Positions 23,933-32,175 of a stretch of DNA of 64,000 bases are shown one piece after another. Positions within the stretch are counted from its first letter, which is position 1; each line of letters begins with the position of its first letter. Made by a program: the position numbers and the translations under genes. The DNA is taken from NCBI GenBank assembly GCA_005402585.1, contig BIFP01000035.1, positions 310,001 through 374,000 of the forward strand, read 5' to 3'. The notes beneath the pieces are model-generated. The model searched no databases. It was not told the DNA's origin and saw only the letters and a list, made by a program, of their open reading frames with translations. This DNA is from Micromonosporaceae bacterium KJ-029. Its GTDB lineage: Bacteria; Actinomycetota; Actinomycetes; Mycobacteriales; Micromonosporaceae.

Positions 23933-26900
23933 TCAGCAGCAGGGGTTCAGCGGGGCGATCCGCACGTCGCGGAAGCTGATGACGTCGCCGGTGCCGTGGT
24001 TCTGCAGGCCGATGAACCCGCTGGAGTGCTGCCGGCCCGCCCCTCCCGGGTCGTCGGCCCGTGGCGGGCTGAACACCGCGTCCGGGGTGTTCACGTAGTC
24101 GTTGATCAGTTCGCCGTTGCGGTAGACGGAGTAGTGCTGGCCGACCACGCGGATCTCGTAGTCGTTCCAGGTGCCCTTCGGGGTGACGTGGGCTCCGGCC
24201 AGGTCGACCCGGTCGAACCCGTACACCGAGCCGCTCTTGTACTGGTCACCGTCGGGCCGGTCGAGAATCTGCAGCTCGTGGCCGTGCTTGATGGCCACCC
24301 ACTCGGGGCGGGACTCGGTGGGGTGCTGGTGCACGTTCGGGAATCGGACGAAGACCCCACTGTTGGCCCGGCCGTCACCGGGAGCGTCATCGCGCCACTG
24401 CAACTTCAGGGAAAAGTCGCCGTACGCGGAGACCGGGAACCAGAGCATTCCCAGCCCTGGTACCGCCTTGCTGGTGATGGACCCGTCGGCGTTGCGGGTG
24501 AAGCCGCCCGCTCCGACCTGCTGCCAGCGCGCGAAGGAGGCGGCCTTGTTGTCCAGGATGGACTGGTAGCCGTTCTTGTCGTCCGGCTTGCCGACGCCGG
24601 AGCGGGCGGCGGCGCTGGTGATGCGGCCGTGCTCGTTGTTGGTGATGACGCCGAGGTGGCGCAGGTGCTTGGCGACCTCCCCGACGTGCGAGACGAACTG
24701 GCCGTGGTTGCGCCAGGGCCGCTCGTCCTCGATGACGTTGTTGATCGTGCAGGTCCCCTCGACCACCCGGTTGGGTACGCCGCTGTCCACCGTGCCGAGC
24801 CAGACGGTCGGGCGGGTGTCCTGCACCGGGCAGGTCGGCTCCGGCTGCCCGCTGGCCACCACGGTGAACGTCACCGAGGCGGTGCCCGAGGTGTTGCCGG
24901 CCTTGTCGGTGGCCCGGTAGCTCACCATGTGCTGGCCCGGCCGGTTCACCGTGACCGGCATGGAGTAGGTGAGGTACGTGGCGCCGTTCAGGGAGTACTC
25001 GATCCGGTCGACGCCCGAGCCGCTGTCCGTGGCCGAGAGGATCACGGTGGCGCTGCCCACGTAGGCCCCGTCGTCGTCGAGCTGCCCGGACAGGGCGGCG
25101 GTGACGGTCGGCGGGGTGGTGTCCGGCGGCGTCGGTTCGACCACCGTGAAGGACGCCGACTGCGGCGCGGACGTGTTACCGGCCTTGTCGGTGGCCCGGT
25201 AGGTGACGGTGTGCTGGCCCGGCTGGTTCACCGTGACCGGCGCGGAGTAGACGGCGTACGGCTGCCCGTCGAGGGAGTACTCGACCCGGTCGACGCCCGA
25301 CTCCGTGTCCGTGGCCGACAACGTAACGGTGGCACTGCCGACGTATGCCCCGTCGGCGTTCCGCAGCCCCGTCACCGTCGCGACGACGGTGGGCGGCGTG
25401 GTGTCGGTCGGCGGCGGGTTCACCACGGTGAAGGACACCGACTGCGGCGACGACGTGTTACCCGCCTTGTCGGTGGCCCGGTAGGTGACCGTGTGCTGGC
25501 CGATCTGGTTCACCGTCACCGGAGCCGAGTAGGTGGCATAGGCGCCACCGTTCAGGGAGTACTCGATCCGGTCCACACCCGACTCGGTGTCGATGGCCGA
25601 CAGGGTGACGGTGGCGCTGCCGACGTACGCCCCGTCCTCGTTCCGCTGACCGGTCACCGCCGCCGTGACCGTGGGTGGCGTGGTGTCCGTCGGCGGCGGG
25701 TCGACCACCGTGAACGACACCGACTGCGGCGCGGACGTGTTGCCGGCCTTGTCGGTGGCCCGGTAGGTGACCGTGTGCTGACCCGGCTGGTTGACGGTCA
25801 CCGGAGCCGAGTAGACGGCGTACGGCTGCCCGTCGAGGGAGTACTCGACCCGGTCGACGCCCGACTCGGTGTCCGTGGCCGACAGGGTCACCGTGGCGCC
25901 GCCCACGTACGCCCCGTCCTCGTCCCGCTCCCCCGTCACAGCGGCGGTCACGGTGGGTGGCGTGGTGTCCGTGGGCGGCGGGTTCACCACGGTGAAGGAC
26001 ACCGACTGCGGCGACGACGTGTTACCCGCCTTGTCGGTGGCCCGGTACGCGACCGTGTGCTGGCCGATCTGGTTCACCGTCACCGGCGCCGAGTAGGTGG
26101 CATAGGCGCCACCGTTCAGGGAGTACTCCACCCGGTCCACACCCGACTCGGTGTCGATGGCCGACAGGGTCACCGTGGCGCTGCCCACGTACGCCCCGTC
26201 CTCGTTCCGCTGACCGGTCACCGCCGCCGTCACCGTCGGCGGCGTGGTGTCCGTCGGCGGCGGCTCCACCACCGTGAAGGACACCGACTGCGGCGACGAC
26301 GTGTTACCCGCCTTGTCGGTGGCCCGGTACGTGACCGTGTGCTGGCCCGGCTGGTTCACCGTCACCGGCGCCGAGTAGGTGCCGTACGCGCCACCGTTCA
26401 GGGAGTACTCGACCCGGTCGACACCCGACTCGGTGTCCGTGGCCGAGAGGGTCACCGTGGCGCTGCCCACGTACGCCCCGTCTTCGTTCCGCTCCCCCGT
26501 CACCGCCGCGGTGACCGTGGGCGGCGTGGTGTCCGAGTCGTCGCGGGTCACCACCAGCAGGCCGGCCATGCTCCCGTGGCCGGGGATGGCGCAGAAGTAG
26601 CGGTAGGTGCCGGGCGTCAGCACCACGTCAACGGTCCAGCGGCCGCCGTTACTGTCCGTCGGATCGGCCAAGATGTTCACGTCGACGTCGCTGTTGTATC
26701 TCGGGTCGATCGTGTCGAACGTGAGGGTGTGCTGCATCCCCGTGGTGTTGCCGGTGGCCCGGCTGTTCTCGAAGACCAGGGTGGCCGGCCCGGCCGTGGC
26801 GGTGGCCGGTGCAGACGTGTACGCCCGGAAGTCGTCGCCGGCGGTCCAGGTAAGGACCTGGGCCTGCATTGAGGTCGAGGAACTCTTGTCGGCCGCTGCC

Positions 26901-27043
26901 GGCCGTTCCGTCTCGGTCGGACGAGCGCTCGCCGGGGAGCCGGCCAGGCCGGCGGTCAGCAGCAGCGCCACCGTCGCGATGGCCGCTACCGATCTCCGGA
27001 GCCGGCTCGTGGTTGGCCATTTTCTCCGTGGACGTGGATTCAC
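23933..27043 (-). CDS. Secreted cupredoxin + six Ig-like repeats + DUF1080 protein
   Basis: A 1036-residue exported protein. GTG 27043 follows AAGGAGG by 5 bases and gives a signal peptide ending SPASA at 40. Residues 58-166 are a plastocyanin-like cupredoxin with probable ligands His105 (MQHTL), Cys151, His156 and Met159 (YFCAIPGHGSM). Residues 171-740 are six Ig-like/OmpL47-type repeats of about 95 residues, each starting DTTPPTV and ending SFTVV. A Cys-pair module with NHGQFVSHV follows, then DUF1080 (YQSILDNKAASFARWQ). The module and DUF1080 are paralogous to the C-terminus of the protein at 17502-21560. The repeats look like a spacer or surface stalk holding a redox domain away from a sugar-binding/hydrolase domain. 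First gene of the operon. Confidence 0.82.
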   Translation of the reverse strand: MNPRPRRKWPTTSRLRRSVAAIATVALLLTAGLAGSPASARPTETERPAAADKSSSTSMQAQVLTWTAGDDFRAYTSAPATATAGPATLVFENSRATGNTTGMQHTLTFDTIDPRYNSDVDVNILADPTDSNGGRWTVDVVLTPGTYRYFCAIPGHGSMAGLLVVTRDDSDTTPPTVTAAVTGERNEDGAYVGSATVTLSATDTESGVDRVEYSLNGGAYGTYSAPVTVNQPGQHTVTYRATDKAGNTSSPQSVSFTVVEPPPTDTTPPTVTAAVTGQRNEDGAYVGSATVTLSAIDTESGVDRVEYSLNGGAYATYSAPVTVNQIGQHTVAYRATDKAGNTSSPQSVSFTVVNPPPTDTTPPTVTAAVTGERDEDGAYVGGATVTLSATDTESGVDRVEYSLDGQPYAVYSAPVTVNQPGQHTVTYRATDKAGNTSAPQSVSFTVVDPPPTDTTPPTVTAAVTGQRNEDGAYVGSATVTLSAIDTESGVDRIEYSLNGGAYATYSAPVTVNQIGQHTVTYRATDKAGNTSSPQSVSFTVVNPPPTDTTPPTVVATVTGLRNADGAYVGSATVTLSATDTESGVDRVEYSLDGQPYAVYSAPVTVNQPGQHTVTYRATDKAGNTSAPQSASFTVVEPTPPDTTPPTVTAALSGQLDDDGAYVGSATVILSATDSGSGVDRIEYSLNGATYLTYSMPVTVNRPGQHMVSYRATDKAGNTSGTASVTFTVVASGQPEPTCPVQDTRPTVWLGTVDSGVPNRVVEGTCTINNVIEDERPWRNHGQFVSHVGEVAKHLRHLGVITNNEHGRITSAAARSGVGKPDDKNGYQSILDNKAASFARWQQVGAGGFTRNADGSITSKAVPGLGMLWFPVSAYGDFSLKLQWRDDAPGDGRANSGVFVRFPNVHQHPTESRPEWVAIKHGHELQILDRPDGDQYKSGSVYGFDRVDLAGAHVTPKGTWNDYEIRVVGQHYSVYRNGELINDYVNTPDAVFSPPRADDPGGAGRQHSSGFIGLQNHGTGDVISFRDVRIAPLNPCC
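24840..26533 (-). repeat. Six in-frame ~285-bp direct repeats
   Basis: Six tandem units of about 285 bases encode the Ig-like repeats of the cupredoxin protein. Units 2 and 4 (VNQIGQHTV, LNGGAYATYSAP) are nearly identical to each other, as are units 3 and 5 (LDGQPYAVYSAP, TSAPQS), showing duplication of a two-unit block. Unit 6 is the most diverged. Confidence 0.85.
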
Positions 27044-27411
27044 ACTTGCCTCCTTCAACAAGCGGGCATGCGAGCGCAGCCCGTCGGGGTCAGGCGTGGT
27101 CCGAGGTGCGGGTGGGGCGCGGGTCCGTCCAGCCCCTCCCTGGCCGCACGGGATCCCCGGGCGTGCCCGAAGGCCACGTCCGTCTAATGTGGATGGTTCG
27201 CCTACGCCTGTGGTGAGCCGGTTCGCATACAACGCCGAGCAGGTTCCGCGTTGGAGCTGATGGCGTGTCGTCGGGTACGGATGGGTTTGGTCGACCTGAG
27301 GCGCGCGCGTCGCGCTGAAGCGCCGCCGCCGCGGCGCCGACCTTGGGGATGGGGGGTTCAGTGGCCGGTCCGGGCCCCTGACGGGCTGCGCCCTCCGAGG
27401 GTCACGGCCGA

Positions 27412-27459
27412 TAGCTACTGTGCCGTTAGCTTCTGTCAACGAAACGTATTGACGTTGAC
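27412..27459 (-). promoter_or_regulatory. Sigma70-type promoter with overlapping operator for the copper/sugar operon
   Basis: On the reverse strand, -35 TTGACA (27434-27439), 16 bases, -10 TAGCTA (27412-27417), giving a leader of about 360 bases before GTG 27043. A perfect inverted repeat GTCAACG-N11-CGTTGAC (27435-27459) overlaps the -35, as expected for a repressor site. The whole gap 27044-27636 (593 bases) contains no convincing gene; besides this promoter it holds the palindrome at 27513-27538. Confidence 0.55.
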
Positions 27460-27512
27460 CGACGTTACTAACTTACCCCCGGGGTGTCCAGGGCTTTCAT
27501 CGATTCAGTAGT

Positions 27513-27538
27513 CACTTTCCTTCATATGAACGAAAGTG
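27513..27538. promoter_or_regulatory. 26-bp near-perfect palindrome upstream of the copper/sugar operon
   Basis: CACTTTC, one base, TTCATATGAA, one base, GAAAGTG: symmetric at 24 of 26 positions and strikingly AT-rich against its surroundings. It lies about 75 bases upstream of the -35 box, suggesting an activator or a second repressor site. Confidence 0.5.
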
Positions 27539-27636
27539 CCTGGGATTCCCACGGCCACGCCGCCCACTGACCACGACCGTGCCAGCCGGTGCGGACAGGC
27601 GAGTCGACACGGCGCAGGTTCAGCCCGGCCCTCCGG

Positions 27637-28698
27637 TCACCAGCGGAGTTGCAGGTCGTTCATCGCGGGGAGCGGTTCCAGCCAGGCCAGGTGGCCGTCG
27701 GCGACGGCGATGGTTCGGCTTCCCGTCGCGTCGGTCGCGGTCAACCCAACCCCGGGGCGACCCGAGGGCGCGGTGCGCTGATCGTCTTCCAGCGCGAGGT
27801 GCAGCATCGGACCGCCCGCGCCGAAGGCGGCGACGGCCGTGTCGAAGGCCGGGCGTTGTTCAGCGGGTACGTGGATCCGTGCCGCGGTGTGCACGACGAG
27901 TCGTGGTGCTCCGTGTGGAAGGGTTGCCGCGACGTCGGGGCCGATCTCGATGGCGTTGCCCCGCAGCACCCGCGGCGGGTCGGTCGCCACGACATCCAGC
28001 GCCGCCTGCAACTGTGCCGCCTGGTGTGAATTCTCCGGCCAGATGAGCGCGCGGAGCCACCTCCGGTCGTCGTCTTCGGTGAGATCCGGAGGGTCGAGGT
28101 CGACGCCGATAGCGTCCGCGATTCTCGGTAGCTGGTTCAGGTCGGGCAGCAGGGCTGCCTCCGGAACCTCGACGCGGATGCGGACTGGCGAGGTGCGGTC
28201 GCCGAAGGTCGCGCCACCCACGGAGAAGGCGTAGCGGTCGGCACGTAGATTCAGGCCCGCGCTGCAGCCCACCTCCACGACGCACACGGGCGCCGGCGAC
28301 GCGCGGCGCAGCAGCGCGAGACCGAGCCGCATCACCAGGGCGCGTTGTACGTGGTTGGTCTGCACCAGCCGCGTGCTGAGGAGCGAGGCGATGGGTGTGG
28401 AGTACGCCTCGCAGAAGCGCGTAAATGCGGGGCCGGTGTGTCTATCGACCGGGCGCGCGCGGTCGCCGACGACCGACGGGTAGTACTCGGCCAATGGATC
28501 GGGCGCACCCCGCAACAGCAGGTAGTGGACGGCGCCGAAGAGCGCGAACGTCGGCTGCTGACCGTGCCGCGTCCGTGCCGCCAGTTCGAGCAACGTCTCG
28601 TCGTTGACGACGACCGTGAGGAGGTGACTGTACAGGGGAGAGCTGTCGAAACCACGCGCCGTGCGGAACGCCTCTGCCACGGTCCTGATGTCACGCAC
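27637..28698 (-). CDS. DUF2332 family protein
   Basis: A 353-residue soluble protein with the DUF2332 layout. SSPLYSHLLTVVVND and an ALFGAVHYLLLRGAPDPLAE segment are followed by the methyltransferase-like glycine loop VCVVEVGCSAGLNLRADRY. Later come DLNQLPRIADAIGVDLDPPD, LIWPENSHQAAQLQAA and a C-terminal VADGHLAWLEPL. The VEVGCSAGLNL loop and the Asp-rich region suggest a SAM-dependent methyltransferase-like fold, but no activity is known. Of two tandem GTG codons, 28698 is chosen because TACTGT (28705-28710 reversed) lies 6 bases upstream, a leaderless pattern. No functional link to neighbours. Confidence 0.72.
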   Translation of the reverse strand: MRDIRTVAEAFRTARGFDSSPLYSHLLTVVVNDETLLELAARTRHGQQPTFALFGAVHYLLLRGAPDPLAEYYPSVVGDRARPVDRHTGPAFTRFCEAYSTPIASLLSTRLVQTNHVQRALVMRLGLALLRRASPAPVCVVEVGCSAGLNLRADRYAFSVGGATFGDRTSPVRIRVEVPEAALLPDLNQLPRIADAIGVDLDPPDLTEDDDRRWLRALIWPENSHQAAQLQAALDVVATDPPRVLRGNAIEIGPDVAATLPHGAPRLVVHTAARIHVPAEQRPAFDTAVAAFGAGGPMLHLALEDDQRTAPSGRPGVGLTATDATGSRTIAVADGHLAWLEPLPAMNDLQLRW

Positions 28699-28760
28699 CA
28701 CCCGACAGTAGTGGGCCCCTGCGCCGCGGTGGGCCCTGCTGCGGTCACCCGAGACCGCAG

Positions 28761-31157
28761 TCAGCGGCGTGCGCGCAGTTGGGCCACGATCGACGGGTCC
28801 GTGATCCGGGTGTCGTCGGCGAGCAGAAATGCCTTGCTGAGGATCAACGCGAGCCGGTCGTCCGCGAAGGGCAGGAAGACCTCTTCATGTGGTTCGCGCC
28901 GGGCCGGCACGATGCAGAGGTACGTGTTTCCCGGCTCCATCAGAATGTTCGCGCTGCCCAGGTGGACTTTGTAGGTGTGCAGCTGTCCCCGCACGACGAG
29001 ATAGCGGTCGGTCAGCTCACACCGGTCGGCGAGCTTCGTCCGCGGAATGATCCGCTCCAGCGCACTCCGCCGGGTCTGTGCCGTCGCCGTCAGCTCGGCG
29101 AAGCTCGCCTCCCGCCAGTAGTCGACGTACAGGTCGTCGCCGCGGTCCGCCCAACGGGGATCGGCGGCGATCGAGGTAACCGACACGAACAGGTCAACGT
29201 CACGCAGGGCCTCGCTGAGAATGATGGTCGGAACGTCGGCCAGCTGCACCGTCCGCCAGGCGCCGCCGACGCGGCGATCGAGCCACACCCGGTCGGTGCT
29301 GGCGTACTCCGCTCCGTCCGGTTGTTGGTCGCGGTAGCCATATCGGAACCGCACCCGCCAGGCCCCGCCGGGCAGAACCCGGTACGCGTCGTCGGTGTCG
29401 CCACCATCCCACGGGCCGAGCCTCGAACACGTCCAGCCCCGGCCCTTCATCAGCGCGTACAGCTGCTGGTAGTGCACGATGTGGGCGGCGAACCGGTTGG
29501 AGTAGGTGTCGGTCTGCAGCTCGGCCGGCGTCAGCAGGTAGACCTCCCGGAACGCCTGCTTGAACGGCTGTCGCAGCTCGCGATCGGTGAGCTCATCGCG
29601 CCAGGCCCGGATCTGTTCGGCCGATGTGTTCAGCGGGTGCCACAGCCGGATTTCGGCGTCCGGCCCGGGCTCGGGCACGGCCCTGCCGCGCACGTCCATG
29701 AAACCGTCGCTGGTGGGTAGCACCGACTGCCACTGGCCGGACGCACCCGGTACCTCCCAGATCAGGCGCCGCACCACGGTCCACCCGAGACTGTTCGCCG
29801 CCAACTCGTCGCGCCAGCGTCGGTATGGCAGCGTGGTGGCGGCGGTGACGCCGGTTTCCAGCGACCGCGCTACCGTCGCGAGCTGCCCTCGGGCTTGTCT
29901 TACCAGTTCACGTATTCCCTTCACGGTGTCGGCGTGGTCCCGTCGAACGGCGGCCGGGACGTTCGCCAGCGGCTTGCCGTCCGCTCGCCGCCAGGTCAGG
30001 TTGACGTCGTGGGACAGCGTGATCACGGCGTCGTACCCGCCGACGGCCACGGTCCGGACGCCGTCGGGTCCGAAACCGAGGTCGGGTAGTCGGAACGCCA
30101 CGTCGGGCCGGTCCCCCAGGGCCCGCTCGATCCGCTGCAACTTGCGGTCGAGCTGCTTGTGTATGCCCTTGTGCCGCGCTGCGGCGCGCGCCGCACGCAG
30201 GGCGGACAACGCCTCCGGCGTGGGGAAGTCCTCGACCGCGCGGGCCACCTCGTACAGCAGCGCCTGCGAGGGGGCTGTCCTGGCGGCGGTCGGTGCCACG
30301 GCGACGCCCGGCAGCAGCGTGCGCAGCAGGTCCATCAGCCAGGGCTCGTCCCGCAGCAGGGCGATCCGCGCCGCTCGGCCGAGCGCCGCCACCTCGCTCT
30401 TCTCGAACGCCGCGTCCGCCTGGTACGCGATCCTGCCGGATTGAATGTCGGCGGCCCGCCTGCGTGCCGCCTCGAGCGCCCGATGCGCGAACGACGCGTA
30501 CCCCGGCAGGTCGGCCAGGCGTTGCCACATGTCCGGCAGTTGCGGCGGCGAGTAGTACGAGCGCTCACCGCTCGCCTCGGCGAGCAACGCCTGCGCGCCG
30601 GGGCCGAGGGCGGCCACCACCGCGACCTCGTCCCGGGCGATCGAGTGCAGCGACCACACGAACAGCTTGCTCTCGATGCGCGCGGTAAGCCCGCCGCCGA
30701 GCCCGGCCAGGGCCATCAGCGCGTACGGGTAGTCAAGCCGGTATCGGCCGCCGAGTTCGGTGACCAGCTTCCTGGCCGGTCGCGCTGCCTCCTCCGGCAA
30801 CGGCCCCTCGCAGCGGAGCAGCGCGTTGACGGCCAGCACCGGATTCCCGTAGCACCCCGGCTGCGCCAACTCGTCCGCGAGCGCGGACAGCATGGAGGCG
30901 CACGACTGCGGGGTGAACGCCGGCTGCCGCTGCTGGCACGCCGTCACGATGGCCTTCGCCACCCGGTCGGCGGATTGCAGCGTCGGCAGGCGGTAGGCGG
31001 CGGGCAGCAGTACGCCGAGTTCCCGGTCGCTGAGCCGGGACGAGTCCACCGGCTCACGCGTGATCGGGTCGTCCTCGCCCGCCCCGGGGACGGTCAGGAC
31101 TCGCAAAAGGCTGGCGGCGTACGGCGCCAGGGCCGCGTCGGAGATCACCACGGTCAT
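28761..31157 (-). CDS. DUF4132 family protein
   Basis: A 798-residue cytoplasmic protein with no signal or membrane segment. The central and C-terminal parts match DUF4132: WRDELAANSLGWTVVRRLIW, ELTDRELRQPFKQAFREVYL, RFAAHIVHYQQLYALMKGRG, ISEALRDVDLFVSVTSIAAD, and the end segment FLPFADDRLALILSKAFLLA. The N-terminal 350 residues are helical and HEAT-like. Related proteins include E. coli MolR-like proteins, whose role is unsettled. Full length for this subgroup. Transcribed alone; divergent from the PP2C-like gene at 31291. Confidence 0.7.
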   Translation of the reverse strand: MTVVISDAALAPYAASLLRVLTVPGAGEDDPITREPVDSSRLSDRELGVLLPAAYRLPTLQSADRVAKAIVTACQQRQPAFTPQSCASMLSALADELAQPGCYGNPVLAVNALLRCEGPLPEEAARPARKLVTELGGRYRLDYPYALMALAGLGGGLTARIESKLFVWSLHSIARDEVAVVAALGPGAQALLAEASGERSYYSPPQLPDMWQRLADLPGYASFAHRALEAARRRAADIQSGRIAYQADAAFEKSEVAALGRAARIALLRDEPWLMDLLRTLLPGVAVAPTAARTAPSQALLYEVARAVEDFPTPEALSALRAARAAARHKGIHKQLDRKLQRIERALGDRPDVAFRLPDLGFGPDGVRTVAVGGYDAVITLSHDVNLTWRRADGKPLANVPAAVRRDHADTVKGIRELVRQARGQLATVARSLETGVTAATTLPYRRWRDELAANSLGWTVVRRLIWEVPGASGQWQSVLPTSDGFMDVRGRAVPEPGPDAEIRLWHPLNTSAEQIRAWRDELTDRELRQPFKQAFREVYLLTPAELQTDTYSNRFAAHIVHYQQLYALMKGRGWTCSRLGPWDGGDTDDAYRVLPGGAWRVRFRYGYRDQQPDGAEYASTDRVWLDRRVGGAWRTVQLADVPTIILSEALRDVDLFVSVTSIAADPRWADRGDDLYVDYWREASFAELTATAQTRRSALERIIPRTKLADRCELTDRYLVVRGQLHTYKVHLGSANILMEPGNTYLCIVPARREPHEEVFLPFADDRLALILSKAFLLADDTRITDPSIVAQLRARR

Positions 31158-31290
31158 CGGCCACCAACGATGTTTGCCATCAACACGGCGTTCAGCCTGT
31201 CAGACAGGGCCGACAAGACCGCGCTCGCATACGCGGACACATCGGCGGTTGTTACAGTCGACGCCCTGGTCGGCCGGAGGGCGGCGGGAC

Positions 31291-32085
31291 ATGCGGGTGA
31301 CGATGACGAGCGCTGCGGCACGGACCGGCCGCACGAACGAGGACTTCACCGGCGCTGCACCGACGGCAGCGGTGCTGATCGACGGCGCCGGCATCCCCGG
31401 CGCCGAATCGATCTGCCGGCACGGCGTGGCCTGGTACGCCACCCGCCTGGGCGGCAGCCTCCTCAGCCTGCTCTCACTCGCGCGGGACCGTAGCCTCACG
31501 GCGCTGCTCGCCGAGACCATCGAGCAGGTGACAGACGTTCACCGGGACACCTGCGACGTCGCCGACCCGATCAGCCCGTCGGCCACCGTCGCCATCCTGC
31601 GCCGGTCCGGCGGCCTCGTCGAGTACCTGGTGCTCGGCGACTCGGTCGTCGTACTCGGAAGAGCGGACGACGCACCGCTCGTGGTCACCGACCCCCGTGA
31701 GGTGACCATCAGCCGGTCGTACCAGCCCGCGATCGAGGCCGCCGCCAAGGGGAGCGACGAGTACCACCGACTCGTCCGAGAGCTACGCGCGAACCGCAAC
31801 CGGCCGGGCGGCTTCTGGGTGGCCAAGGACGACCCCCGGGCGGCGGACGAGGCGATCACCGGAAGCTGCGCGATCTCCGAGCTGACCAGTGCCGTACTGC
31901 TCAGCAACGGAGCCAGCCGCATCGTGGACCGGTTCGGGCTCACCGACTGGCCGGGGGTCTTGGCCATCCTCGCGTCGAGCGGGCCCGCCGAGATCGTCGA
32001 TCGTGTCCGGCAGGCGGAAACGCGTCACGCGGTGGCCGCGGACGATGCGACGATCATCCACTGCACCGATCTCGGCCGGGCCTGA
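31291..32085 (+). CDS. PP2C-like protein phosphatase family protein
   Basis: A 264-residue protein resembling a divergent PP2C/SpoIIE-type fold. TNEDF near the N-terminus occupies the place of the RxxNED metal motif, AAVLIDGAGI the DG motif, SATVAILRRSG the ATV strand and AADDATIIHC the C-terminal DD metal site. The metal residues are thus largely kept, though the first motif is abbreviated. Substrate unknown, possibly Ser/Thr-phosphorylated proteins. ATG 31291 has GGAGGG about 12 bases upstream. It is divergent from the DUF4132 gene, with a 133-base shared promoter region. Confidence 0.6.
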   Translation: MRVTMTSAAARTGRTNEDFTGAAPTAAVLIDGAGIPGAESICRHGVAWYATRLGGSLLSLLSLARDRSLTALLAETIEQVTDVHRDTCDVADPISPSATVAILRRSGGLVEYLVLGDSVVVLGRADDAPLVVTDPREVTISRSYQPAIEAAAKGSDEYHRLVRELRANRNRPGGFWVAKDDPRAADEAITGSCAISELTSAVLLSNGASRIVDRFGLTDWPGVLAILASSGPAEIVDRVRQAETRHAVAADDATIIHCTDLGRA

Positions 32086-32099
32086 CCGCCAGTGCCGCA

Positions 32100-32117
32100 C
32101 CGGCGGGCAACCGCCGG
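32100..32117. terminator. Small terminator-like hairpin
   Basis: CCGGCGG-GCAA-CCGCCGG, a 7-bp stem with a tetraloop, between the convergent PP2C-like gene (ends 32085) and the XRE regulator gene (ends 32176). Confidence 0.4.
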
Positions 32118-32175
32118 AAACAGGCCGCCGGAACGGCGCGATGCTCTTGTCGGGATCGGGACCACCATTCGCGCG

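Noticed and set aside
24840..26533. CRISPR-like array
   Set aside because: The 285-bp units are in-frame protein repeats without short spacers.
23906..26872. A 988-codon plus-strand frame with repeats
   Set aside because: Shadow of the Ig-like repeats on the minus strand; periodic only because the real gene is.
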